Part shown: positions 28,601 through 41,248 of the stretch, piece after piece
Layout of the letters: the number at the start of each line of letters is the position of its first letter
Position numbering within the stretch: the first letter of the stretch is position 1
DNA from: Setophaga petechia
Taxonomy: Eukaryota > Chordata > Aves > Passeriformes > Parulidae
Direction of reading: 5' to 3'
NCBI GenBank assembly: GCA_024362935.1
Contig: JANCRA010000030.1
Coordinates: forward strand, 10,673,953-10,737,952
Length of the DNA stretch: 64,000 nucleotides
Translations under genes and position numbers: made by a program
Notes under the pieces: generated by a model
What the model was told of the DNA's origin: nothing
What the model saw: only the letters and a program-made list of their open reading frames with translations
Database searches by the model: none

Positions 28601-30849
28601 TAGATGCATGTGGTGAGATTTTGAAGGGAACAAGACACAGGTGGCAGCTGACTTCAGCTCTGCTTGGTCTCTGTGTTATTTTCTATGTTGAGGTCCAAGA
28701 GCTGTAACTTCCCTGGTTGCTTGTATTGTGCGCATATTAAAGACCTTTATTACCTATTAATAACTAAAAGAACAGTGATATCTTAACATGACCAGAGTAA
28801 AAGATTTTTTTAAAAATTAAAGAATCTCGAAAGATTAAAGAATTTGGGTTTTGTTGGAGATTATAAAATTCAAAATGAATACTAAAATGTCAGCAACAAG
28901 ATTTCCAGTGTACCAGTCTTTTTTAAGGAGGCCTTTCTCATTCCGTGCATTACGGATGTTTAAATGAAAGGTTACACACAGGGTCATCAACAAGGCTCAC
29001 AATGCCTCCAGCCTTACAATACACTCCACTTCAAAGGGATTGGCTGCATTCCTAAGCCTTGTACCAATAAGCACTAATAACACTGAAAAATGAAAACTGA
29101 ACCAGATGTCTCCAATAGCATTGATTCTTATTAGCTGTTCACAGCTATTCTTCCACCTCTGGGCACAGCGAGGCAGGGCCACGTTGGGTGTGTGGCTCTG
29201 GAGCCGGTAATGCCGCTGGAATGCTCTCACGCTGCTCTGAGCTGCATTCTTGACAGACTGTCTCCATTTTGATCTTAAGAAAACTTCTTTAAAATGTCAT
29301 TTAAAAATGCATCAAATATGTAGACTCTTACTCAATCAGGATAGGGTTTGACAGTAACATGTACCTAAAATTAACTGAAAAAAGTGACCAAATGGACAGC
29401 AGAAGTGATCCATACATTTATCTGTGCCTTGCTGCTGATGCCAAAGCAGTTGAGGCCACCCAGAATGAGTTTAGGGCAGGTCTGTGGCAAGAGAACAGAA
29501 GAATGGCAATCAATAGTAAAAACAAGTGTACTGCTATGCTGTAAATACCCCAGGCAGACAGATAACAGCTATAAGCTCTTTATAAATCTGCTCAGTGAAT
29601 GGAAGTGAAGCTGCTTTGGAACAACCCACAAGCACAATGAGTATCTGTATCCTTGTCCAGAAAACCAGAGCCTAAAACACACACCTCTTTGAGTTTGAAG
29701 AACTCACTTATCTGCCTGGTTTTCTAGTACACTCTTGTTCTTGGACATCATCTTTCTGCTTAGGAAGAAGGGCAGTCCTGACAGACAGGGAGTCCACAAG
29801 AAACAGATTTTAACATCATTTAATTCACATGCCACGAAGATTGCTCCTGCTGCCGAAGTAGATAATACCTTTATTCTGAAGGTTGATAGTCCAAGAACAC
29901 CTTTCAGAACACACCAGCAACCTGTGTGACCACAGGTAAGGAGAATAATATTTATTGTGTTCACTTGGATGCGTTGATGAATAGCAAGTGGACAATCATT
30001 CAACTAATTGGATGGAGCTCAAGGTAGACAGACAAATTTAGGACTTAACCAGAAGTAAGAAACCCTGCAATGACTTGTAAAACATGTCTGCTGAATCTTG
30101 GCTTCAGCCATCCCCACTTTTGTTTGTAAAATCCATTCCACAAGTTCTGTATTGGGGAATACTCCAACTGAGATTATTTTACACACAAATGTGTTCAATT
30201 TGCGGTGAGTGGAACACCTTGGTTTGTTTTATGTCAACATGCCTGTTTAATTGGACTTCTGATTATTTAATGTCACTGCTGAAGAGGTAGTTTTTATGAA
30301 GCACAAAAGAAAATTTAATGAAAATTATTCACAAGCCCAACTTCTGACTAGTAAAACCAAGAGCTTAATGTAAGAGCCAAAGTCCCCATCTGCTACTTCT
30401 CTGAAAAGAGGAGCCTACATGACGGATTTATTGTGACATTACAATGCTTGATGTCAAATAATCTAGCCAGAGGAACAATATTGCCCTAAAGAGAGCCATC
30501 AGGCCCAGTGTGACATGGGTATTTGAAGGGATTAACTGCACTTAAATCAATATGGGCAATGAAAACAGAAATAACCAATCTCTTGGCCGCTCAATTATTT
30601 AAGACTGTCTTTAGTCCCCACAGAATGGAATTAAACGCTTGTTTAAGAGGACTGACAATTAAATCTATTTCTTTAATGTCAAGATAAGAACATGGGGGTC
30701 TGTGACTGCAGTACAGAATGAGGAAGTGGTATCTCCTAGAGGGGAACATGTGAAAGGGAGACGTTGGGTGTGACTGGCAAGGGGCTTTCCTGGGGAGGGA
30801 ACCCAGCTGCTCCCCACTGGCACAGCCACTGGGTGCTGTACACTGCCTG
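25680..30849. other. Intergenic sequence, no gene seen
   Basis: This is mostly AT-rich single-copy sequence. There are no recognisable exons, RNA genes or repeat families. 30410-30610 is an AT-rich TAAT-bearing block that may be regulatory. Confidence 0.6.
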
Positions 30850-31390
30850 AGAATCACAGAATCACAGAAGGGATCAGGTTGCCAGGGACCACAGTAGGTC
30901 ATCTGGTCCAACCTCCCTGCTCAGTCAGTGTCATCCTGGAGCACATGGCACAGGATTGTGTCCAGATGGTTCTGGAATATCTCCAGAGAAGGAGACCCCA
31001 TAACCTCTCTGAGCTCTGTTCCACTGTTCAGTCACCCCTCTAGGAGAGAAGCTCTTTCTCGTGTTCAGGTGGACCTTCCTGTGCATCAGTTTCTGTCCAT
31101 TGCCTCTTGTCACTGCTCAGCACCACCAAGAGCCTGAATCCATCTTTTTGGCATCCTCCCTTCAGTCATTGATGAGCTCCCCTCTCAGTCATTTCTTCTC
31201 AAGGCTGAACAGGCCAACTCCCTCAGCCATTCCTCAGTAAGGGAGACGCTTCTGTCCCTTAATCAAACCTGTGGCCCTCAGCTGCGTCTGCTCTGGGAGC
31301 TCCCTGCTCCTCTTGTGCTGAGGAGCCCAGACCTGGACACAGCACCCCAGGAGTGGCCTCGGCAGGGCTGGGGAGAGCAGCAGGATGCCC
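30850..31390 (-). mobile_element. CR1 LINE fragment, 3' end, minus strand
   Basis: Read on the minus strand, the segment ends with GGTTGGACCAGATGACC, then TTCTGTGATTCTGTGATTCT, the octamer-type 3' terminus of avian CR1. Upstream it has the familiar GTTCAGCCTTGAGAAGA, CAGGTCTGGGCTCCTCAGCA and CTCCTGGGGTGCTGTGTCC blocks of the CR1 ORF2 end and 3' UTR. It is 5'-truncated, as most avian CR1 copies are, with scattered substitutions. Sequence beyond about 31390 is GC-rich and no longer recognisably CR1. Confidence 0.93.
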
Positions 31391-33168
31391 TCGTTGGCCG
31401 TGCCAGTCTCCGTGGCTGCTGCCAGCCCGCGGCAGCAGGGGCTGGGCAGGGCAGCTCCGGTGTCAGCGCTGCCCAGCCCTGCCCGGGGCCCTCGGCCACG
31501 CCTGGGCAGCCAGTGGGAAAGGCTGATTCCACAGACAGCTCCTGGGCTGCCAGCTTCCCTTCCCAGTGCTGTGCTTTAGGAGTATAAAATGCAGGCTTTA
31601 AAAGACTAATAACTGAGTGTTATTGCAGCTGACAGTACAAATGTAAGATCATTTAATTGAAGTGGACTGACAATTTCCCAGTTATTTGACTTTTGAAAAC
31701 TTTGTCAGTCCTACCCCAATATTGTTTTTAAGACCTTTTTAAAATGTTTTACACTGTGACCTTTCCTGCTGATACCATTTCTCTTGAGGTGTTTGTTCAT
31801 CTCAAATGCAATGAAAAATTCCTGGTGTGAAAACTTTTAATAAGAAGTTGTATTTTCAGATGATAAAAAGAAGGTAACAGAGCAGGATGTATGCAAAGCA
31901 TTGAATGTTCAACCATCATATTGCAGATACCCTAGGCTACAGGGAAATATCAGATGCTTGCATGTGGTCAGTTAAAGTTCCTGGCCTGAAAAGCTGAGAG
32001 ATGTTCTTAAATTGGAGACAACACATTGCACCAGAAATTTGAGGAAAAGAACTAGTTCTAGTCACTGTTGTCCATCATGTATTTCAGTTTTGCCAAGGCT
32101 TCTGTGAGAGGCAGGACAGATAAAGAAGTCTGGTTTTTATTTTTAGGCTACTTCAGAACACAGCAAGTCTCTGCAGAAGCTCTTTTCTGCTTGGTAACCA
32201 ACATATCACAGTAATTCTCAATGTGCCATAAGGCCTTCTTGCTGCTGTTGAGCTCCTAGTGATGATAGAAAAGCTATTCCTAGATCTTCTGCCCCTTTTA
32301 TGTATTTTTATCTCTCCATTAAAATATAATTTGATATTAATTCCTTTTAGCCAGGAAAAAAGGTGCTGTCCAGAAAAGCTGATACTTTTCTAAGCACTTT
32401 TTTACAAACAATTTGTGAAAATGTATTGCAGAAAATCATTACTCATAATCTTTGTCTTGGCAATTATAAGCATAATAGCTTGGAGGTATTGTTGATTAAT
32501 GATTTCTGTTTCCTCTGATGTTCTTGTCCTAACTTGCCCACATTTCAGAGTCATAGACTAAGGTATAAAACCGAAAAAAAGAAACCCAAAAAACAATAAC
32601 AAACTAAAACAGTTGTCATTTTGTAATCAGACAGTTAGATTAAAATCAGTAGATTTTATGGTTTATATGTGCCCTGACAGCATTGCATACAATTCTCAAA
32701 TTCAACACTTGCCATTGATCCAATAGCTGCAATGCTGAGCCTTGCACTCTGCTCATGACTGGTTTTGTTGTAACCTCACTAGTTATTTTCATGCCGTTAT
32801 TTTTCTGATTATCACAAAATTATTTATTTCCTCATCTCCTGCACCAGTATTACAGAGTGGTTCATTCTTCTTTAAAGCATTTGGATCACTTTGTCCTTCC
32901 TGCCCTGTTACTCTTCACACATTTCGTGGCAGTTCCACCGCGGCTGGCCACACGTCTTTCAGCCACGCATGAAGCCCTCTGAGCTGCAGTTATACTGATG
33001 CCAGCATTATTATTATATCTGCCTGATATGCTGGCAGTCCTTATATAGGACGATTCACAATAGGTAAAGGTCACAAAGATCTGCAGAACATCAGGTATCA
33101 ATCAGCTGACGCTGTCCACACGGTCAGAGCAGTCCCAGCACATCTCCAGCTGAGGCTCTAACAGTGCA
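31391..33168. other. Intergenic sequence, no gene seen
   Basis: A GC-rich shoulder next to the CR1 (31391-31560) is followed by AT-rich single-copy sequence. No gene or repeat family is recognised. Confidence 0.6.
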
Positions 33169-33315
33169 GGCGCGTCTTTGCCATCGCAGCCTGCGCCTGC
33201 GATGCCCCGGGGCACGGGGAGAGGGCCGGGACCGCCCTGCAGGGCCGAGCTCCTCCTGAGCGCAGGCAGGGCCAGGCACGGTGCCCACAGGGAAAGGACA
33301 CTCTGCTCCGGGCGC
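33169..33315. promoter_or_regulatory. Small CpG-rich cluster
   Basis: About 14 CpG occur in roughly 150 bases (GGCGCG, CTGCGCCTGCGATG, GGGCGCC) in an otherwise CpG-poor desert. It contains a partial inverted repeat around CATCGCAG...CTGCGATG. It could be a small orphan island or the remnant of a GC-rich element. Confidence 0.35.
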
Positions 33316-36300
33316 CTGCTTTGCAGGGTCAGGTGGCTAATGAGAGCTGCAGCGTCCCTTTTCCAATCCCTTGGAAACAGTTAAACAAACCTCATGGTCC
33401 CATGGGCTGCTTTCTGTCATATGATTTCAAGGTACTGATAGTCGTGCTTGGCAAAATTTGCATTAAACTATGTGTTTATACAGGTTAGAGGCAGAAAAGG
33501 CAGATTGGATTTGTTTGTGGGTTTCAGAATCTCAGAAGTCAGAACTAAGGCAGAATTTCAGAGGAGAGGAAGGTTTTTTCCCCCAGCATGGACTTATTCT
33601 ACGAATTCAAATTTGGAGTATTCATTCTGTACTAGCTTACTTCTACAGCTTCTGAGGCATTGGAATCTTGAATATTTATGATATTTCTGGCATGATGTTA
33701 GAGCCTGTGAAGCTGAGAATGATCCTAATGCAAAGAGCAGGCAGACCACCCCTAAGCTGTCCATCCTGGGAGCGACTGGGGAGCACAAGCCCCTCCACAG
33801 CACCCTGTGCCACCCACTGCACTGAGGTTTGATGCCAGCAGAGCTCCTGGGCACTGGAACAAAGAGGGAATCTCTCCCTCACCCTCCTGACTTGAAGGCT
33901 GGATTTCAGCCACACTGACACAGGCACAGAGAGCTCTGTTTTACTTTCCATCCTCTTTTACTCAACAAGAGTCATTGTTAGCACACATTGCAGGTCAACA
34001 CCACTAAAAAATGCTGGCTGCAACCTAGGAAACACTTGTGCAGAGCTGGTTCCAGGCTCCTCCCCTTCCCACTCCTTGACCTGAAGGCGTTTTCTAGTTC
34101 CCCTGGTAGGGAGACACAAGTCTCAGCAGGAGAGCCTCGGCTAAGTGGAGGAGGAATCGCTGTGGCTGTGTTTTCATCTCTGTCCCGGCTGTTGTGACCC
34201 AGTCACCTGTGGCTGCTCTCTGGCAGGGCTAGTTGGTGCCTGCCTCTTGCCCTCGCTGAGTGGGAGAGCTCGTCTGGCTCAGCCTGCGCTGTCACTTCTA
34301 TTCACCTGACAGCAGACTGGTCTGACACGGTGCTTGTCACTCAAGTGGTATAGAGCACAGATCCCTTTAATCCATCTAACAAGAAGTTCTCTTGTCTTCT
34401 CTCAGCGCCAAAACTAATTACAAAGCAAACCACAAGTGTGTGGTTTCATGCAGGAATATAAGGAAAGAAAAGACAGTGTTTGCATGAGGGTGTACAAAAG
34501 AGCCAGACATAAAGTCTGTCACATTTTGCCTCCTTTCAGCCCATTTCTTGCACCTGAGAGAAGGCAGGGCACAGTTTGAATGGAGCTCAGTAGCTAGAGC
34601 CTCGGCTGGGCTCACCTTTCCTGATGCCAAACCCTTGGCTCTCTGTGGCAGGCCAATGCTGTGACTCCTGACACAGATTTTCTTCCACAGGCTTTGCTGT
34701 GAGCTGCAGCAGTCTCTAACCATTGGTTCTGCATCCTCCTCATTCACAGAATGGTTCAAATCATGGATCCCCTTCACAGGACCCCAAGTTTTCCACCTAT
34801 AGGCACATCCCATTGCGACCACTATTCCTGTGGCTAACTGAAGCTGATGTCTTCAGTTCTCTGTGCCAGGGGTCGACTCTTATTTTTGAAATTTCAATAG
34901 AAGAGAGATTCATTTTTTTCCAGATGAGAAAATAAAGATGTTTTTCCCACATTAATTATTCCTGCTGTTTTTAGCATCGTAACAAACCTGGAGCATTACA
35001 CTTTAATCCACTTCTTTGTCCAGCTGTTAACAGATGTAAAATAAAATAAAATTATTCAAGACAAGAATTCATCCAATGCCTGTGCTTGTTACTTGTCTTG
35101 GTAGTTGAGATCTGTGCAAAATAATTGGAAATATAGTCATGTCTGCTTAGGCAGAAAGACAAAGAATGAGCAAGAAGTAAAATAAGAAGTCTAATCTTCC
35201 TAATTGTTCTCAGCCCAGAAAACAAAGGGCCAGGAAGAAGGGAGCTGGTGGAACAGTAGATTATTTATTCTTTTATGAAGAAATCTGACTTGGACTGTGT
35301 GTTTTGGAAGGAGTGTGCTGGACAGGTTTGAAATCAACATTTTACTTTGTGACTATACTGTTAGTATATGGTGTGAGCACAACTATAAGTAGATGCACAG
35401 GAGCTCAGGATTTGAGTCATATCTCTGTCTTTTGTAGCTATCTACTGCAGAAGATATATAATTCCTGTCCGTAAGTTACAGAAACGGAAAGGAAAGGATG
35501 TAAAAGAACAAGCTATAAAATCCAAGGCATAGATCAATGGACTCCATTCCAAAAAGCAGCAACACCTTTCTGTCCTGCATTGCTGCTATGTTAAGAATTC
35601 AGGGGGCACTGCCCTGGTGCCGGCCATGCACCTACAGAGGTTCCAGGGACCTGTCACCCTTGTTTGTGGGAAGGAGAGCCCTGTGTCTGGAGGGTTCTCA
35701 GGGCTGAACATTCCTCCTGCAAACTGCCTACTCATCTGTTCTGACGCTGGGCCCCAGCTCCTCTCCTCACCAGCACACCCTCTCATCCTATTTATTATGG
35801 GAAATGGTGGGGATGGTTTAGTCCATGGTGAAGTGGGATGCTGGTGGCCCTGGGCCTGCCCCAGCTGTGGGATGGAGCTGGTACTGCAGCGGGGAGGATG
35901 GCTGATGATTTTTGCACCTTGAATCTCCATAGGCTTGGTGTTCCCATTGGGAAGCCCATCTCAGACCTTAGAGACATCTCAGCCCAGGCTGGCCAGGCAG
36001 TGCTGTTCTTGCAGAATGCCCTTTATTTGGTTCATTTGTCGGGACATAACACAATCAGGAAATCCTTCAGAAATCTCACCTGATGTCGCTTCTGCATTAA
36101 TGTGAACAAAATTTATGGAATCCAAAGTAAGATACTCTTTGTTAATAAGAGGCATGGTGCATCAGAGGTGGCAGTGACATGGTATTTGTGGGCCTGTTTG
36201 GAAGCAGGGGCCGTTCTGAAGGCAGCAGAGAGGCAAAGTGTGTCTGTGCATATAGTGAGAGAGAGAGGAGGGGTGTTCTGGCCTCTTTTACCCAGAAGGA

Positions 36301-37692
36301 ATGGAAAGCACCTGCAGCACATCGTGATGGACCTCTGAGGGTCTGCTGGGGAACGGGCAGGTTCAAACTAATTCTTATTTCTAGAAGCCAATAATTCTGC
36401 TTGTTCCTATATGGAACACGGGGAGTGACTTGAAATGTGATCCTATCTCAAAACACACTTTAGCTCAATAAAGCAACATTTCTGAAATAAAGTCTCTCCT
36501 GTCTGTCACTATGGCAACCTGTGCAATGTGGTGCAGCAGAACCTGCACTGGGGCTGCATCCCCTGCTTGTGTCTGAGGGTGATCCCATATGGCAAAGAAG
36601 CAAACACTGGTTAACATCTTCAAAAAGATGTTGAGCAGGACTTTTCAGCAAACTGAGGACTGACAAACAGCTGCCTGTAAAATTACCATTTGGAAATCCT
36701 TTCTGACCATATCACGCCCCCAGCCCCTCACTACTGTGACACAGGGGTGACGGCTGGCAGCTGGGTTTTGGAGAAAGTCCAAGAATTGCTGCTTGCATGT
36801 TTGTAAGACTACTGAGAATTTGTTAATATTGCATTATTTAATATAAAATAGCAAATTAAGCAAGAAAAAAAACTTTTCAAGAGAGAGCTTCTCAGATAAA
36901 AGGCTTTAGTGGTACCAGAGGCTCAGAAATGAGAAATCACGTTCTGCCTTCTTATTCTATTTTTAAGGAAATACAGAATGATTGCATGGTCTAAAGACAG
37001 ATGTTGGTAAACATTTCTGCTGGCAGCCCAGACTTGTCAGGAAAGCACCAGTTTTGTTTCACCATTTCTGACCAAAGCATATTTTTTCTTAAAACGTCTG
37101 CATTGAAAAGTTTATTCCAGGTTGAGAAAGGGAAAGAGAAAAGGTTCTTTTCAAAAGAGGTGCTTCTTCTTGTGTGATGTCTGAGGATATTTACAGATTT
37201 TTAAGTATTGAGATTATTAAGTATTTTATGTTTTGTGTTACAGAAATTAAAATCCTTTAAGAGGTAAATTCAGGCATTTTGCTGGAAACAAACTTCCTGA
37301 CCTGCAAGTTAATGCCAGTTCTGCAGGTGGAGTTCTCAGAGTGATAAACAGTTCTGGCACACTGACTGAGGCTGACCTGCCGCTCACCCAGGGCTCTCTG
37401 CAGAGAGAAGCAGACAGCAGCCGTTCCCTAGAGCCCCATGAGGTGAGGTCTATCCTGTATGCAGACAGCCCCAAAAATGGGTCCTAAATTGCCAACATAT
37501 CTACTAAAACTTCTATTCCCTCCCCTGGACCAGAAGCAAAACTGCCCCTCTTTAGCATCCTGGAAAGCCCATCTGTGAGCAGAACATTCAGACTTCTCTT
37601 TTAAAGCATAGAGACTTAAAAATACTGCACAAAGAGATTAATTACTCAGCAAATGTGCCATAACTTATAAAAGGAGCAGAAATAAGTCCATG

Positions 37693-37712
37693 TCTCCCAT
37701 AAATATGGGAGA
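37693..37712. repeat. Short perfect palindrome
   Basis: TCTCCCAT and ATGGGAGA, separated by four bases (AAAT), form an 8-bp inverted repeat. It could be a protein-binding dyad or chance. Confidence 0.5.
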
Positions 37713-39179
37713 AAAAGACATTCTGTTTGTCTCATTCAAAAAATAACTCTTCAGAAGTTAGAAAAGAAACATTAAATATAGAAAATGTATCGTATGTAAG
37801 ATTAATACCTGCATGTGGTTTTAAGGATGTGCTTACTTTGTTTCTAGCTTCGAGGAACTCATGAGCTGTGTGAATGCAAGGCTCTAAGTCTTGGTGGAAA
37901 CAAAGGGTCAAATCCCTCCTCTTGAGTCTCGGATGACCAACCCCAGACCCCGTTCTAAGCCTTGTTCTGGCCTTTTCCTACAAGTGAGGTCCAGCCTGTG
38001 AGGTTTTATGCTCAGGAATGCTGTTACACAACAAATGTTGAAATATTCTTTGCAGCATATTTGGAAATCCCATTTTAAATTTATGCTGGGAGAACATTAG
38101 CAGTAGGGTCGCTTGGAACGCTGGCGCCCATTCTCTGCTCTGAGAACACCGTGCCCTACAGATGCAGTCAATTGTGCTGAAGGAGAAGAGACTTGATCAA
38201 TTACATTTAAAGTTTTTGGGTTGTCAATTATGTTTGAAAATTTTTAAAGTTGATAGAAGAAAACAATAATATTGTTTCTAGAAAGTGGAATAAGGTCATA
38301 ATTTGCTTGTGGGTATTCAACAAACAGGAAAAAGGACACATTTATTTAATAAAAAATTCACCATGAATTAGACACCAAATATAGACAAAAATAAAGTTCA
38401 TTAACACTGCCATGACTCAGCCTTCATGGTTTCAGCTGTTGCTTTCTCTTTGAAGTGGCATTTTATTAACAAAAATCAATAAGAAGATATTAGTTGTCTT
38501 CTTATTATCTCTATGACCTGTGCAATATCATCTGCTGAGACAGAGGACCAAGAGGTAAGAAAGAAGAACCCCAAATGTAGGCTCCAGAATTTCAGCGCAT
38601 AAAGGCGAGGCAGGGATGCAAATTAACTAAAAATTATTCTTACACTAAAAAGGCATCTACAAATAATAGTGGACAAATAACGTCCTTCAGACAACGCTCC
38701 AGAAGGTGTAACAGGATTCCTAGAGAATTACTGGAACTGTGGATAGATCACTGTGTCTCTTAGATGCTCAATAGAAGCAATTATTAAAGATTATTAATGT
38801 TCCAGTTGTAATAACTACATCATTTCCAAGCAGGTCACTCCAACCTCCCTTCACTGATATCTCTTTGGGCCTAGTTGTGGAATAAACCAGGTTGTTACTG
38901 GGATGAATTTGTGGTGTGGATTACTTTGGAAAGAACACTATGAAATAACTGGGGAGATATTTTTATCTGCACACTGCGGGCTTGGGGCTGGCCCAGAATT
39001 CCAACTGCTGGACATTATCTTGCACAATTATGGACACAAGATTGGCTCTCGGCGCATTTCTGTGCTCAGGATTTATAGAAGACGCGTTTTCATTAAAAAT
39101 GGCTGAGTGGTAAGATGGAGACAAAGACAGTGAAGGTGAACAAAAAGACCTGTATATTTATCAAAAGGTTTGGCATAAA

Positions 39180-39460
39180 TATGGTGTTGGTAGAGGGTTT
39201 CAGCTGTTTTATGTCTCAGCAACAGTTTAGACAATAACATTCATATCACAGAATGGTGTAGATAATATCTGCAATAAAACCGTGTCTTTTATGTGCACGG
39301 GCAGACAAAGCCGGGGAGCACATTGATAAATGAAACGGAACCTCTGCATTTCCTTGTGGAGGAGCTCCCTCTAGCTTATAGCATTAACCCCGTGTCTGTA
39401 AATCATATTTGCTCAAACTCCTGCCTCCATTTTCAGGGTAGAAAAGGCTTCTGATTCTGT
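39180..39460. promoter_or_regulatory. Candidate conserved noncoding element
   Basis: This is a balanced, non-repetitive block inside AT-rich desert that retains CpG (AACCGTG, GCACGGG, AAGCCGGGG, AAACGGAA, CCCCGTG) along with ATTGATAAATG and TAAATCATATTTGC motifs. There is no long open frame. Nominated on composition only. Confidence 0.22.
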
Positions 39461-41222
39461 ATTCTTGGAAGCATTTATGACATTTATAATTTGTCTGAAA
39501 AAAAAAAAGCCCCTAAAGCTGAGCTGCTAGCTGAATGGCATTAGCAACAATGATGACTGTAAATTCCAGAGTTTTTAAAAAAGCAGTATAGAGAAAAAAT
39601 TTGTGATGTCGGGGGATGTGATTGTCATAAGCACCTTTCTGCCTTTTCCAACTTTATTCTCTTTTATTTTCACACATAGAAATATACATATATATCTTCA
39701 CCCACTTGGTTGAGACAACTAGCCATTTTAAAATGGCAGTGAGAAAGCTAGGGACATTTTGCTAGGTAAATTTATTTGTTAAATGAATAAAAGTGCATTA
39801 AATAACAAATTAGTCAGAAGAATCCCAATTTATCCAATAATAGTCAATTCATCTTTATTTATTGATAAGAAAAAATCATAAAAAGTTATTAAGGAATATC
39901 TTAGTCTGATTAAGGTATCACCATCACTTCTTTTGTGCAGAGTAGTTTCTTTTAGTTGCAGATTCCACACATGTTTCTCTCTTTAAGATTCATCTGTTTC
40001 TCAAGACTGAATTAATGGGTGTAAATACTAACTACACCTTTAAAAAAAGTGCAGTGAATGGTCCATTATGGAAACATTGTTTTGCTGAAATGCTAATTTG
40101 TGTAGATTAAGAAGACGTTTCTGAAGAACAATATCCAAAATCTGATATGAAGCCTAAATAACTGCTGAAATGATAAGCGGGCAGAGCTACAGGAGAAGAG
40201 TTAATTAAAAATCTCCAAGGCAACTTATACTCCTTTGTCACAAAAGAAAGGCTATGCTGCTGATATGTACCTGGAAACTGAAAAATCACCAGCTGCTGTA
40301 GCTAAGCAGAGAGTAGAAAAGGATTTGCTGGTTAGCAAAGTCACAAATACTCTGCATTTTAAATGCATTTGGCCACATTGCTTCATAAATATTGCTCCCT
40401 GGGTTTTCTATTTAACTTCAAAACTACTTATCCTAAGCTCCTTTACGCACCAAAAAATTAGGTTCACTCATGTTAAAATTACCAACAAAGAATTGGCTTA
40501 TTACAGACTTTGAAGAATCTGATTCCATAAGAATAAATAGTAAATTCTTATTGAACACTGAAATAAAATAGACGCTGAACCTACCTTGTTTGGGATTCAA
40601 AAGCCTAATGAAGAACAAAGCTGTAATACTCTTTAGGGCTGAAACTGTGTCTGTATTATTGCTGCTTCGCCACCCCAATAAATTAATATATGAGATTAAT
40701 TTTATTTTTTTAAATTAAATATGCTATTTAGATGTGTTAGTGTGCTGAGATTTAGGAACTGAATGCTCTGAAAACTCTTCAATCAGTATGCCAATTTATC
40801 TGCTAAACTACAGCACTGATAAGAGATAAAAGTTTAAAAAATGTTATTTGTTGCAGTTTTACTCTTTATTAGCTAATGGGAAGTAATCCTCCATAGAAAC
40901 TGCTGTAATTCAAATTACATTTCCATGTATCCTAAACAGATGAGTGAAAAAAGAAAAATACTGTTTTAAAGGGAAGAATATCCTGCTTTGTTCCATCATT
41001 TCTTGTTGTAAATTTCATAGATCTTCTCGAAGTGTTTGGATTGTATCATAATTAAGAAAACACAAATTAGATTAAAATGTTGTCTGATAAACGCAGTGTA
41101 ATTTAGAATGAGTTTTACAGGTAGAACTCCATAATCACAGCTTATTAATGATGGAAAATTAAAAGAAAAAAGTATTTTAAAAAGCATATTTTCTGTAGCA
41201 GGCAGTGTGGGTGCTCCTGTTG

Positions 41223-41248
41223 GGAGTATCAGCATGACAAGGAACTGT
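41223..41248 (+). repeat. 26-bp direct repeat, copy 1
   Basis: The segment beginning GGAGTATCAGCATGACAAGG and ending AACTGT is identical to 45183-45208. The flanks differ immediately on both sides (TG before and GAC after here). Confidence 0.93.

Larger units (their letters stand above)
33316..41222. other. Long intergenic desert, no gene seen
   Basis: No coding frame with recognisable features is present over nearly 8 kb. Much of 37600-40900 is strongly AT-rich with few open frames, which argues against genes. 38095-38170 and 39180-39460 keep CpG and balanced composition within AT-rich surroundings and are possible conserved elements. Confidence 0.6.

Noticed and set aside
31391..31587. Extension of the CR1 into the GC-rich shoulder
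   Set aside because: CR1 landmarks stop near 31390; the remainder matches nothing I can name.
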